A DNA stretch of 64,000 bases from Salinibacter grassmerensis (GTDB lineage: Bacteria > Bacteroidota > Rhodothermia > Rhodothermales > Salinibacteraceae): NCBI RefSeq assembly GCF_947077765.1, contig NZ_CAMTTF010000008.1:54856-118855 (forward strand). Reading direction: 5' to 3'. Below, in pieces: positions 35,939 through 44,379 of the stretch (its first letter is position 1; each line of letters starts with the position of its first letter). The notes beneath the pieces are model-generated. The model ran no database searches, was not told where the DNA came from, and worked only from the letters and a program-made list of their open reading frames with translations. A program made the position numbers and the translations under genes.

Positions 35939-36499
35939 TCAGTTCTCGGCGACCTGGATTTCAAACGGAACGCGCGCATCGGCCCAGTACAGAACACAGG
36001 TGCCGGAGGTGTCGGTGACCTCCTCAAACACGAACGTCATCATCTCGTGCTGCGGGGCGGATCCGGGGCTCACGTCCACCCGCAGAGCATCTTCACCCTG
36101 GTTGTACTGCGTGCCCCACTGGTTCGCTACGTCATTGAAGATGATCGTCCAGGAGTCGGGACCCGGAACTGTGTAAAGCGAGTAGGTTCCTGCGGACAGC
36201 GGTTCGCCCTCGACGGTTACGTCCGACGAGACCGAAACCGTGGTGGCCTCGTTCGCGCCGGTGCGCCACACCTCATCGTAAGGTACTAGGTCGCCAAAGA
36301 TGGTGCGGCCGTTCACCTGCGGCCGACCGTATGTGATGCGGACCTCAGTGGTGCCAATGGTCTGTGAAACCGCCGCGTTGGGGCTGGTGCGGGGCTCCTC
36401 GTTGCCCCGTTCCTGAGCGGTCGCCGGGGCGGCTGCCACGAAGCCGAGAAAGCCAGCGGAGAGGAGAAGGGGGAGGAGGCGAGAGAGTGTCTTGGTCAC
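35939..36499 (-). CDS. DUF2911 exported protein
   Basis: 186 residues with a clear Sec signal peptide (KTLSRLLPLLLSAGFLGFVAAAPATAQ, cleavage near 28). The mature part shows the DUF2911 pattern: VSQTIGTTEVRITYGRPQVNGRTIFG, VPYDEVWRTGANEATTV, LSAGTYSLYTVPGPDSWTIIFN, and a C-terminal beta region. The family is common in Bacteroidota and Rhodothermota and its biochemical function is not known. It lies 80 bp upstream of the DUF3467-like gene on the same strand. Confidence 0.9.
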   Translation of the reverse strand: MTKTLSRLLPLLLSAGFLGFVAAAPATAQERGNEEPRTSPNAAVSQTIGTTEVRITYGRPQVNGRTIFGDLVPYDEVWRTGANEATTVSVSSDVTVEGEPLSAGTYSLYTVPGPDSWTIIFNDVANQWGTQYNQGEDALRVDVSPGSAPQHEMMTFVFEEVTDTSGTCVLYWADARVPFEIQVAEN

Positions 36500-36581
36500 G
36501 GTGGAGAAGAGGAGTCAAGAAAGAGAATCCGAACGTCGACGAAAGAGGGCGGGACAGCCGGTCCTGCCCGCAATGAAGGGG

Positions 36582-36869
36582 CTACTCAGTGTCCAGAGAC
36601 CCGGGGCCCGCGATGCTCCCGTCTCGGGTCTCGTACCATTCGATCTCTAGTTCGAGACTAATCTCGGAGGAGTCCCGGTCGTTCGATTCGCGTTCGAGCT
36701 CCACCTCGAACTCCACGTGGTCGGGGACTCGAATCGTCGTGGACTGATCGTCGGACGAGAAATCAAGCTCCCCGGATTCGTCCAGCTCGTCGGCGATGGT
36801 GCGAAGGTACGTGGCGACGTCCGCACGCGAAAGGTTTCGTTCGAATTCGTAAAGCGTATCGTCAGGCAT
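36582..36869 (-). CDS. amphi-Trp domain protein
   Basis: 95 residues with the amphi-Trp pattern: LYEFERNLSRADVATYLRTIADEL, then a strongly acidic strand region ending VEFEVELE and SLELEIEWYE. About a third of the residues are Asp or Glu. To my knowledge the domain is best known in haloarchaea, where it is short and free-standing; its function is not known. On the minus strand TTGACA (36912-36907) lies about 40 bp upstream of the start codon, but the -10 is poor. It diverges from the mrp operon. Confidence 0.85.
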   Translation of the reverse strand: MPDDTLYEFERNLSRADVATYLRTIADELDESGELDFSSDDQSTTIRVPDHVEFEVELERESNDRDSSEISLELEIEWYETRDGSIAGPGSLDTE

Positions 36870-37165
36870 TATTGAGCAAAGTGTTCGAAGAAGATTGTGA
36901 CACAGATGTCAACGTACGTACACGAGCCTGGGGCATCCGTTCATCCTTCGTGGATGAAAAATTGGGGCGATTGATTGGGGGAAACGTGTCGTTGGACCCC
37001 CGAAACCATGAGGTCTCGGTGAATGAGATGAGACTTCACGAGCCAGCACTTACCCTAAAAATGTAAAGTTATGGGGTCAGCCCTATCGCCACTGCGTGGT
37101 GACACGAGAGGGCGCGATGCGTCCGTCGTTTTTATTCGTCGTTTGTAAGAGTTGGGCCCGGTGTT
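36870..37165. other. Intergenic region upstream of the mrp operon (about 296 bp)
   Basis: No credible gene is present. A 64-codon frame at 36872-37066 has no family features and reads across the amphi-Trp promoter region. A/T-rich stretches near 37058-37075 (AAAAATGTAAAGTT) could form part of the mrp promoter, but no clear -35/-10 pair was found. Confidence 0.45.
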
Positions 37166-37477
37166 ATGGTAGAGCTTAGCGGTGCTCCGGCTTGGTTTGC
37201 GTCCGCCTGTCTGGTCGCAATTGCCCTCTCGCTCGTGATGACGGTGATTCGGTTGCTGATGGGCCCGGCCCTCCCGGACCGGGTGGTCTCGTTGGACCTC
37301 GTGGCCTACCAGGCGGTCGCCTTCATGCTCGTCTACGCCGTGCTCACAGGTCAGCCCGCGTTCCTAGACGTGTCGCTGGTACTGGCCCTGGTGGCCTTCC
37401 TCGGGACGGTCGCGTTTGCCCGGTACATTGAGTATTTCTCGGTCGCGGAGGAGGAGGCCCCACAGACGTCGGAGTGA
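37166..37477 (+). CDS. mrpF: Mrp antiporter subunit F
   Basis: 103 residues with three membrane helices. The MrpF/MnhF pattern is present: LSLVMTVIRLLMGPALPDRVVSLDLVAYQ with the conserved GP-LPDR loop, and FLDVSLVLALVAFLGTVAFARYIE. As a small subunit of the multi-subunit Na+/H+ antiporter it is needed for complex assembly and activity. It is the first gene of the operon, which is unusual because F is normally sixth. mrpG begins 43 bp later. Confidence 0.92.
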   Translation: MVELSGAPAWFASACLVAIALSLVMTVIRLLMGPALPDRVVSLDLVAYQAVAFMLVYAVLTGQPAFLDVSLVLALVAFLGTVAFARYIEYFSVAEEEAPQTSE

Positions 37478-37520
37478 CGATGCGGGCCGGCCCTGCACGC
37501 CCAAAGATATAGATTCTGTC

Positions 37521-37925
37521 ATGCTCGCCCAGCAGATTGTCGGCATTTTTTTGATGGGCACGGGTACGCTGTTCGTGTTCGTCGCCGGGCTTGGCGTCCT
37601 GCGACTGCCGGACGTTTACATGCGGCTCCACGCCTCCACCAAGGCCGGTACCCTCGGGGTCGCGCTGAACGCGGCCGGCCTCGTGGCCTTCTATCCGAGC
37701 CTGGGCATCTTCACGCGAGCCTTCGCCCTGGTGCTTTTTCTGCTCCTAACGGCCCCCGTGGCCGCCCACATGATCGGGCGGGCCTCCTATTTTGCCCGAG
37801 AAGAGATGGGCGTGACCCTCTGGGACGGCACGGTCGTGGACCGCATGCTCGACCACCGGGGGGAGGCGCTGTTTTCCACCGGGGTCGTAGGGGAAGAGGC
37901 CGACTCTCCGGACCCAACATCCTAA
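37521..37925 (+). CDS. mrpG: Mrp antiporter subunit G
   Basis: 134 residues from the ATG at 37521. Three membrane helices show the MrpG pattern: GTLFVFVAGLGVLRLPDVYMRLHASTKAGTLG and a final FLLLTAPVAAHMIGRA helix. The C-terminal 40 residues are an acidic tail. It follows mrpF and precedes mrpA by 64 bp. The longer in-frame start at 37416 lies inside mrpF and adds an Arg-rich segment, so it is not preferred. Confidence 0.92.
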   Translation: MLAQQIVGIFLMGTGTLFVFVAGLGVLRLPDVYMRLHASTKAGTLGVALNAAGLVAFYPSLGIFTRAFALVLFLLLTAPVAAHMIGRASYFAREEMGVTLWDGTVVDRMLDHRGEALFSTGVVGEEADSPDPTS

Positions 37926-37989
37926 ATCTGGGCTCGCGCCCGGTGAATTCCTCCAATCGTCTCGTTTTTGGGTCGACCGACGCTAACTC

Positions 37990-40374
37990 ATGGCAATCCT
38001 ATTTGCCGTCTTCTCGGGCTTTGTGCTTGCCCTGGCCTCGCCCTGGCTGACGCAGTACACGGGGCGGGCCACGGGATGGGTGTACGGCCTGCTGCCGGCC
38101 GCCATCACGGGCACGCTGGCGACCCTCGTGGGGCGCGTGGCGGCGGGCGAGACGCTTCGGGTGTCCTATGCCTGGGTGCCTGGCCTGAACGTCAACCTAT
38201 CGTTCTACGTCGACGGGCTAAGTCTCTTTTTCGCCCTTCTCATTACCGGCATCGGGACGCTGATCTACGTCTATGCCGGGGGCTACCTGAAAGGACATCA
38301 CCACCTGGGACGCTTCTTCAGTTACCTGTCCATGTTCATGGCCGCCATGGTGGGGCTGGTCCTGGCGGACAACCTGATCACGTTCTACATTTTCTTTGAA
38401 CTGACGAGCTTCGCCTCGTTCGTCCTGATCGGGTTCAACCACGACGAGGCCCCCTCGCGGCGGGCGGCCTGGCAGGCGCTGCTGGTCACCAAGGCCGGCG
38501 GCCTCGCGCTCCTCGTCGGGTTCATTCTCATGCAGCAGGCGACGGGGACCTTCCAGATCTCCGCAATCCTGGAGTCCGGCGATCTGATTCGTCAGCACAG
38601 CTTCTACCTGCCCATCGTCTTGCTGGTGCTGGCCGGGGCGTTCACGAAGTCGGCCCAGTTTCCCTTCTACTTCTGGCTTCCCAACGCGATGGAGGCGCCC
38701 ACGCCGGTGAGTGCCTACCTCCACTCCGCGACGATGGTAAAGGCCGGCATCTACGTGATGGCCCGCTTTCATCCCGTGCTGTCGGGGACCGACCTCTGGA
38801 TGTGGACTGTGGGCGGCATCGGGGCCCTCACGATGCTCGTCAGTGCCTGGCTCGCCCTGCAGTACACCGACATGAAGGCGATCCTGGCCTACACTACCAT
38901 CATGGCCCTCGGGCTCCTGACGATGCTGCTGGGGCTGGGGACCGAGGTCGCCGTGGAGGCCTGCATGGTGTTCATCCTGGTGCACGCCTTCTACAAGGCG
39001 GCCCTCTTCATGGTGGCGGGGGCGATCGACCATGAGGTGCACGTCCGCGACATTACGAAGCTGCGAGGCCTGTGGAACCGGATGCCCGTGACCGGAGCGG
39101 CGGCCGCCCTGGCGGCCCTGTCGATGGCCGGCATCCCGCCGTTCTTCGGCTTCGTGGGGAAGGAGTTGATCTACGAGGCGGCGACCCACTTCGAGCCGGC
39201 CACGGTGGCGGTCACGGCCGCCTCGGTGCTGGCGAACGTGGCGCTGGTGGCGTCCGCCGGCCTGCTGGTGGTGCGACCCTTCTTCGGGGCGGTGAACGAC
39301 GTTACGGAGCACGCCCACCGGCCCGACGCCGGGCTCTGGTTTGGGCCGGTCGTCCTGGCGGTCTTCAGCGTAGGCCTCGGCCTGGCGCCGTGGCTGCTCG
39401 ACGCCGCGTTCCTCGGCCCGTCGGCGGGGGCGGTCCTGGGCGCCTCCATCGCGCCGCACCTTGCCCTCTGGCACGGCTTCACGCTCGAGCTGGGGCTCAG
39501 CGCCGTGACTGTCGCCGCGGGCGTGGGGACGTACCTGGCCCGAACGGGTCTCCGCACCAACGCGGCCTTCCGGCAGTTTGAGCGCTGGCTCGGGACAGGG
39601 CTCGACCACGGGTACGACAACGTCGTCGACGGGCTCCTGGGCGTGGGACGGTGGCAGACCAATGTGCTCCAGAGCGGCGTCCTGCGCCGCTACCTGTCGA
39701 TCGTTCTGGGGGCAACCATTGCACTCGTGGCGGGCACCTTTTACCACTACGGGTTCTTCGGCGGGCCAATCTCGGTGGCCGAGGTGGCGGGCCACGAGTG
39801 GGTGCTGGCGGTCCTGTCGGTGGTTGGGGCGTTCGGGACCCTGTTCTTCCGGTCCCGCATCGGACTCATCACGTCGCTCGGTGTCTCCGGCTTCAGCATC
39901 GCCCTGCTCTTTCTGGCCTTCGGCGCGCCGGACCTCGCGAAGACCCAGTTCCTCATCGAGACGCTGACGGTCATCCTCGTTGTGCTCATCCTGACCGCCG
40001 TGTCGGATGTAAAAGAGACGCTCACGATGGGGCAGAAGGTGACAAACGGCGCTCTGGCGGCCGGGATGGGCGTCGTCGTGTCGGGGCTGATCCTGGCCGT
40101 TCTCAAGCTGCCCTTCGAGAACCCGATGGGCGACTACTACGCGCAGAACACGTACGTCGAGGGGGAGGGGCACAACATCGTCAATACCATCCTGGTCGAC
40201 TTCCGGGCGCTTGATACCCTCGGGGAGATCACGGTGCTTTTGGTGGCGGGCTTCGGCATCTACGCCCTTCTGCGTGCGGGGACGGCCCCGGACCCCAACG
40301 CCGAGGACGACCCTCCGCCCGAGGACGCATCCGCGCCGATCGAACAGGCTGAACAGACCCAACAGGTACCGTGA
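37990..40374 (+). CDS. mrpA: Mrp antiporter subunit A (with MbhD/MbhE-like C-terminus)
   Basis: 794 residues. The N-terminal part is a NuoL-like proton/Na+ channel module with about 14 helices: [64 protein letters not shown], and [20 protein letters not shown]. The C-terminal third contains MbhD-like ([24 protein letters not shown]) and MbhE-like ([20 protein letters not shown]) segments, as in bacterial MrpA. It couples Na+ export to H+ uptake with the other subunits. Its stop overlaps the mrpB GTG (GTGA, 4 bases). Confidence 0.96.
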   Translation: MAILFAVFSGFVLALASPWLTQYTGRATGWVYGLLPAAITGTLATLVGRVAAGETLRVSYAWVPGLNVNLSFYVDGLSLFFALLITGIGTLIYVYAGGYLKGHHHLGRFFSYLSMFMAAMVGLVLADNLITFYIFFELTSFASFVLIGFNHDEAPSRRAAWQALLVTKAGGLALLVGFILMQQATGTFQISAILESGDLIRQHSFYLPIVLLVLAGAFTKSAQFPFYFWLPNAMEAPTPVSAYLHSATMVKAGIYVMARFHPVLSGTDLWMWTVGGIGALTMLVSAWLALQYTDMKAILAYTTIMALGLLTMLLGLGTEVAVEACMVFILVHAFYKAALFMVAGAIDHEVHVRDITKLRGLWNRMPVTGAAAALAALSMAGIPPFFGFVGKELIYEAATHFEPATVAVTAASVLANVALVASAGLLVVRPFFGAVNDVTEHAHRPDAGLWFGPVVLAVFSVGLGLAPWLLDAAFLGPSAGAVLGASIAPHLALWHGFTLELGLSAVTVAAGVGTYLARTGLRTNAAFRQFERWLGTGLDHGYDNVVDGLLGVGRWQTNVLQSGVLRRYLSIVLGATIALVAGTFYHYGFFGGPISVAEVAGHEWVLAVLSVVGAFGTLFFRSRIGLITSLGVSGFSIALLFLAFGAPDLAKTQFLIETLTVILVVLILTAVSDVKETLTMGQKVTNGALAAGMGVVVSGLILAVLKLPFENPMGDYYAQNTYVEGEGHNIVNTILVDFRALDTLGEITVLLVAGFGIYALLRAGTAPDPNAEDDPPPEDASAPIEQAEQTQQVP

Positions 40375-40805
40375 GGTTTTCCGTCATCCTGCGCACCGCG
40401 GCGCGCCTCCTCGTGCCGCTGATCCTTTTGTTTTCGGTGTTTCTGCTCCTCCGCGGGCACAACGAGACCGGTGGGGGCTTCATTGGGGGGCTCGTAGCCG
40501 GAATTTCGTTTGCCCTCTACGCGATTGCGTACGGAACGGCGGCGTCCCGAGAGGCCTTGCGGGCGACGCCTCCGCGGCTGATGGCCGTGGGGCTGGGCAT
40601 CGCGGTGCTGAGCGGGGTGGTCCCACTGTTCATGGGTGGGGCCCTGCTCGAAGGGCTGTGGGTGAAGTGGCCGGTGAAGGTCGGCACGCCCGTGCTCTTT
40701 GACGTGGGGGTCTACCTGTTGGTCATCGGCTTGACGCTGATGATTGTCTACGAGCTGGACGAGCATAACTCGGGCCTCTTTCCGCAGCCGACCGCCCCCG
40801 AGTAG
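40371..40805 (+). CDS. mrpB: Mrp antiporter subunit B
   Basis: 144 residues starting at GTG 40371, which overlaps the mrpA stop by 4 bases. Four helices carry the MrpB/MnhB pattern: [36 protein letters not shown] and [23 protein letters not shown]. It completes the MrpA-MrpB module of the antiporter. mrpC begins 45 bp later. Confidence 0.95.
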   Translation: MRFSVILRTAARLLVPLILLFSVFLLLRGHNETGGGFIGGLVAGISFALYAIAYGTAASREALRATPPRLMAVGLGIAVLSGVVPLFMGGALLEGLWVKWPVKVGTPVLFDVGVYLLVIGLTLMIVYELDEHNSGLFPQPTAPE

Positions 40806-40850
40806 GCGTGCTGCGCGACCGGTCCTCTCACAAATCACACGCGGCTCTAA

Positions 40851-41207
40851 ATGGAAACCCTCCTTGCCCTCGTCACCGGCGCGATGGTTGCCATCAGCGT
40901 CTACCTGCTGCTGCAGCGCGATCTGGTGCGAAAAATCATCGGTGTGGTCGTGTTGTCGAACGGCATTCACCTGCTGATCTTTGCGATGGGCCGGATGACG
41001 CGGGGCGCGTCGCCGCTCATTCCCGACGGGGAAAAGTATCCCCCCGAGGTTATTGCGAATCCGCTCTCCCAGGCCCTCATCCTCACGGCCATCGTGATCG
41101 GGTTCGGGCTGCTGGCATTCTCGCTCGTGCTCGTCTACCGACTACACGAATCTAGCGGATCGGCCGACGCCGACTCGATCATTGAGGTTACCCTCGGCGA
41201 CGAGTAG
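40851..41207 (+). CDS. mrpC: Mrp antiporter subunit C (NuoK-like)
   Basis: 118 residues with three helices and the NuoK-type pattern: LLLQRDLVRKIIGVVVLSNGIHLLIFAMG, DPLSQALILTAIVIGFG-like segment (here NPLSQALILTAIVIGFG), and a final LAFSLVLVYRL helix. The subunit is homologous to NuoK of complex I. It follows mrpB and precedes mrpD by 45 bp. Confidence 0.95.
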   Translation: METLLALVTGAMVAISVYLLLQRDLVRKIIGVVVLSNGIHLLIFAMGRMTRGASPLIPDGEKYPPEVIANPLSQALILTAIVIGFGLLAFSLVLVYRLHESSGSADADSIIEVTLGDE

Positions 41208-41252
41208 CTCCCGCGACACGTTCTGCCTGTTGAACTGACCGGTTTCTGGTCC

Positions 41253-42821
41253 ATGTCCGCCCATCTCCTTATCATCCTGCCGCTGATCATCCCGTTCGTG
41301 GCGGCGGTGGCGGCGCTCTTGTTCGCCCAATGGCCCACGGTGCAGAAGGGCATCAACATTGCCAGCATGGGGGGCATCCTGGCGGCGTCGCTGGGGCTGC
41401 TGTCCCGGATTACGGAGCAGGGCATCCAGGTCACGACGATTGGGGACTGGCCGGTCCCGTTCGGGATCGTGTTCGTGGTGGATCACCTGAGCGTCGTCAT
41501 GCTCATCGTGTCCGCCATCATCGGGGTGGCCGTGGCCGTGTATGCGGTGCCGGACGTCGACGACACGCGGGTTCGGTTTGGGTTCTACCCGTTCTTCAAC
41601 CTGCTCATGATCGGCATCAACGGGGCGTTCTTGACGGGGGACCTCTTCAACCTCTACGTGTGGTTCGAGGTCATGCTGATCTCCTCGTTCGTGCTGATCG
41701 TGCTGGGCAACACGGATGAGCAGCTCGCCGGGGCGGTTAAGTACGTCGTCATCAACCTGGTGTCGTCGCTCCTCTTCCTGTCGGGCGTCGGGCTGGTCTA
41801 CGGGATGACGGGCACGCTCAACATGGCTGAGCTCTCGCTGGCCCTCTCCGAGGTGGGCCAGCCGGGGTTGGTGACCGTGGTGGCGATGCTGTTCTTGATT
41901 TCCTTCGGCATCAAGGCGGCGCTCTTTCCACTCTTTTTCTGGCTGCCGGCCTCCTACCACACCCCGCCCGCGTCGGTCTCGGCCTTCTTCGCGGGCCTGT
42001 TGACCAAGGTGGGGGTCTATGCGCTCTTTCGGGTCTTCACGCTTCTCTTTACCCAGGACGTGGGCTACACCCACACGCTTCTGTTGTGGGGGGCGGGGCT
42101 CACCATGGTCACGGGTGTGCTCGGCGCCGCCGTACAGAACGACTTCCGGCGCGTGCTCTCCTTCCACATCGTCAGCCAGATCGGCTATATGATCATGGGG
42201 CTCGCGCTGTACACGCCGCTGGCCATCCTAGGGGGGGTGTTCTACATCGTCCACCACATCATCGTGAAGGCGAACCTGTTTCTCGTCAGTGGGGTGGCGA
42301 AGCGCCTCCGGGGCTCCTTCAGCCTGAAGTCGCTCGACGGCCTCTACGCGTATCACCCCTGGCTGGCCGCCCTCTTCATCATTCCGGCGTTCTCACTGGC
42401 CGGCTTCCCGCCGCTCTCCGGCTTCTGGGCAAAACTGATCCTGACGATCGCCGGCATTGAGGCGGGGGCCTACTGGATCGTGGCGGTGGCCGTCGCCGTG
42501 GGCCTCTTCACGATGTTCTCGATGACGAAGATCTGGGTGAAGGCCTTCCTCCCGGGGGGCGGGGGCGACCTGGCGGACGCGGTCTCGTCGATGGGCCTGG
42601 GCACGCGCGTCATGTATGTGCCGATCGCGGGGCTCGCGGCCCTTACGATCATGATTAGCGTTTTTGCCGGGCCGGTGTACGACCTCGCCGAGCGTTCGGC
42701 GGACGAGCTTTACAATTCCTCCGAATACGTCGAAGCGGTGCTCAACCATGAAGAATCTGCTGCTGACGCTGGTCCTCGCCCTGGTGTGGACGGCCGTACA
42801 GGGCGCGTTCACGCTCGCTAA
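41253..42821 (+). CDS. mrpD: Mrp antiporter subunit D (NuoN-like)
   Basis: 522 residues with about 14 helices. NuoN/NuoM-type features include LFNLYVWFEVMLISSFVLIV, SFGIKAALFPLFFWLPASYHTPP with the conserved Lys and PLFFWLP, and VHHIIVKANLFLVSGVAK. It is a proton- or Na+-translocating subunit of the antiporter. Its last 24 codons overlap the start of mrpE by 74 bases, so the two subunits are probably translationally coupled. Confidence 0.95.
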   Translation: MSAHLLIILPLIIPFVAAVAALLFAQWPTVQKGINIASMGGILAASLGLLSRITEQGIQVTTIGDWPVPFGIVFVVDHLSVVMLIVSAIIGVAVAVYAVPDVDDTRVRFGFYPFFNLLMIGINGAFLTGDLFNLYVWFEVMLISSFVLIVLGNTDEQLAGAVKYVVINLVSSLLFLSGVGLVYGMTGTLNMAELSLALSEVGQPGLVTVVAMLFLISFGIKAALFPLFFWLPASYHTPPASVSAFFAGLLTKVGVYALFRVFTLLFTQDVGYTHTLLLWGAGLTMVTGVLGAAVQNDFRRVLSFHIVSQIGYMIMGLALYTPLAILGGVFYIVHHIIVKANLFLVSGVAKRLRGSFSLKSLDGLYAYHPWLAALFIIPAFSLAGFPPLSGFWAKLILTIAGIEAGAYWIVAVAVAVGLFTMFSMTKIWVKAFLPGGGGDLADAVSSMGLGTRVMYVPIAGLAALTIMISVFAGPVYDLAERSADELYNSSEYVEAVLNHEESAADAGPRPGVDGRTGRVHAR

Positions 42822-43275
42822 CTTTGCGCTCGGCTTTGTGCTCGCCTACGGGGTGCTTCGGCTGTTGCGGCCCCTGCTCGGAGAGGCCAGCTACGACCAG
42901 CGCATCTGGTACAAGGCGTCCCTGGCGGGCTTCTTCGTGAAGGAGCTCGTCAACTCGAGCGTCCGGGTGGCCTGGGAAACGATCACGCCGGGGTATCGCA
43001 TGCGGGCGGGCATCCTCGCCGTGCCGCTCTCCGTGCGGTCGGACCTGGGCATCACGCTCTTCGCGAACCTCATCTCGCTGACCCCGGGCACCCTGAGCCT
43101 CGACGTGTCGGAAGACCGGGAGTACCTCTACGTCCACACCATGTACATCGACCAGGGGGAGGAGGAGGACATCCTGCACCTGAAACGCACACTGGAGCGC
43201 CGCATCATTCTCGCGCTCGGGGGAGAGTCGACCGAGACGCCGCCCCCGACCTCCGACGCGGCGCCCGCCTCGTAG
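42748..43275 (+). CDS. mrpE: Mrp antiporter subunit E
   Basis: 175 residues from the ATG at 42748, inside the mrpD reading frame. The N-terminus is hydrophobic (NLLLTLVLALVWTAVQGAFTLANFALGFVLAYGVLRL), followed by the MrpE core with WYKASLAGFFVKELVNSSVRVAWE, RAGILAVPLSVRSDLGITLFANLISLTPGTLSLDV, and YVHTMYIDQGEEE. It is the last gene of the operon. An acidic or Pro/Thr-rich tail ends it. Its end converges with the epimerase gene at a 39-bp gap. Confidence 0.93.
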   Translation: MKNLLLTLVLALVWTAVQGAFTLANFALGFVLAYGVLRLLRPLLGEASYDQRIWYKASLAGFFVKELVNSSVRVAWETITPGYRMRAGILAVPLSVRSDLGITLFANLISLTPGTLSLDVSEDREYLYVHTMYIDQGEEEDILHLKRTLERRIILALGGESTETPPPTSDAAPAS

Positions 43276-43314
43276 CGCCCGTCCGGGTGGGACCGTGCTC
43301 GGGGGATGAAGACA

Positions 43315-44100
43315 CTACGAGGTCCACCACCGGCGGAGGAGCCAGGTCCCCAGAGCGGTACCGCCCAGGCCCGCCAACAGTGGCGTGAGGGTGGGCGTAG
43401 ACACGGCGTCCGGGTCGACGAGCCCGCTCGTGCGCCCAACGTCGTCGATCTGGGGCACCGTGAGGGTGCCTTCCATCGTGGAAGACACGGCGGCCTGCAC
43501 GGCGGCGGCCGCCACGAACTCGACGGGCAGCGGACGACCCTCGGCCGTGGCGTACGGATGAGGGCGAAGGCTCTGGCCCTGATTGAGAACGGCCGCGAGC
43601 GTCGGCGTGCCCGTCTTCCGGTCTCCATAGACGAGATTCGGGCGGAGTGTCACACTCCGGAGAGAGGGATGGGCTTCCTGGAGGGCCCGCTCGGCCCGGC
43701 GCTTGGCAGACAAAAAAGCGTAGGGGACGAGGGGCGGTTTGTCGCGTACCGAGAGGAATACGAAGGCATCCACGTCGGCCGCGACCGCCGCCTCGGCCGT
43801 GCGGAGCGCCGACTCTGCGTTCACGCGGTCGAACGTGACGTTGCGATCGGGGTACTCGCGGATGGTGGCGATGGTGTGCACCACCGCGTCGGCGTCGTCG
43901 AGCATGTCCCGCCAGGCATCCGCATCGAACACATCGGCCGCCCGCCACTCCACGTCCTGAACCCAGGGATGTCGAGCAGGGGTAAGGGCAGGGCGACCGG
44001 TGCGGCCGAAGGCAGCCACCTCGTGGCCGTTCTGTACGGCGACGCGGCAGATTTCGGTGCCGATGAATCCATTGCCGCCGGGAACGACGAGCTTGGCCAC
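43315..44100 (-). CDS. NAD(P)-binding epimerase/dehydratase-family protein (NDUFA9-like)
   Basis: 261 residues from GTG 44098-44100. The N-terminal Rossmann motif VPGGNGFIG (7-15) is of the extended-SDR GxxGxxG type. DAWRDMLDDADAVVHTIATI and SAKRRAERAL (with the expected YxxxK-like Lys region, here AFLSAKRRAE) follow. The usual Tyr of the YxxxK motif is not clear, so it may bind NAD(P) without a redox reaction, as in complex I accessory proteins. A C-terminal hydrophobic stretch (LLAGLGGTALGTWLL) could contact a membrane. The longer frame to 44289 adds Arg/Pro-rich residues. It converges with mrpE. Confidence 0.85.
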   Translation of the reverse strand: MAKLVVPGGNGFIGTEICRVAVQNGHEVAAFGRTGRPALTPARHPWVQDVEWRAADVFDADAWRDMLDDADAVVHTIATIREYPDRNVTFDRVNAESALRTAEAAVAADVDAFVFLSVRDKPPLVPYAFLSAKRRAERALQEAHPSLRSVTLRPNLVYGDRKTGTPTLAAVLNQGQSLRPHPYATAEGRPLPVEFVAAAAVQAAVSSTMEGTLTVPQIDDVGRTSGLVDPDAVSTPTLTPLLAGLGGTALGTWLLRRWWTS

Positions 44101-44379
44101 GGGACGGGGGCGGGATTGGTCAACAGGAAAGAGGTGTGGAGGCGACACGTCTGGCCGCATCTCGTTGCACGGACGACATCGGAGGCGTAGGGGTTCCTGG
44201 GGGCGAGAGGCGTCCCCGGTGCATCCCCGGTCCGGCGGCGGCCGGCGTGGACACGTGGAGCCCAGCCGGAACGCAGGCGTCGCGTGCAACGTGTCTTGGC
44301 ATTGACCGTAGTGTCACGGAAGCGCTTCCTGGTCCTCCCGGCGTTTTTCCTCAGATCCCATCACAACTCTTCTCCTCCC
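44101..44379. other. Divergent intergenic region (279 bp) between epimerase and icmF
   Basis: No credible gene is present. Short frames on both strands are Arg/Pro-rich. The region should contain both promoters, but none could be picked with confidence by eye. Confidence 0.4.

Noticed and set aside
36872..37066. 64-codon plus-strand frame upstream of mrpF
   Set aside because: No family features, no coupling to mrpF, and it covers the region expected to hold divergent promoters.
38218..40362. Long minus-strand frame (714 codons) opposite mrpA
   Set aside because: It is a shadow of mrpA in GC-rich DNA: the product is His/Arg/Gly-rich with no family pattern, while the plus strand encodes a complete antiporter subunit.
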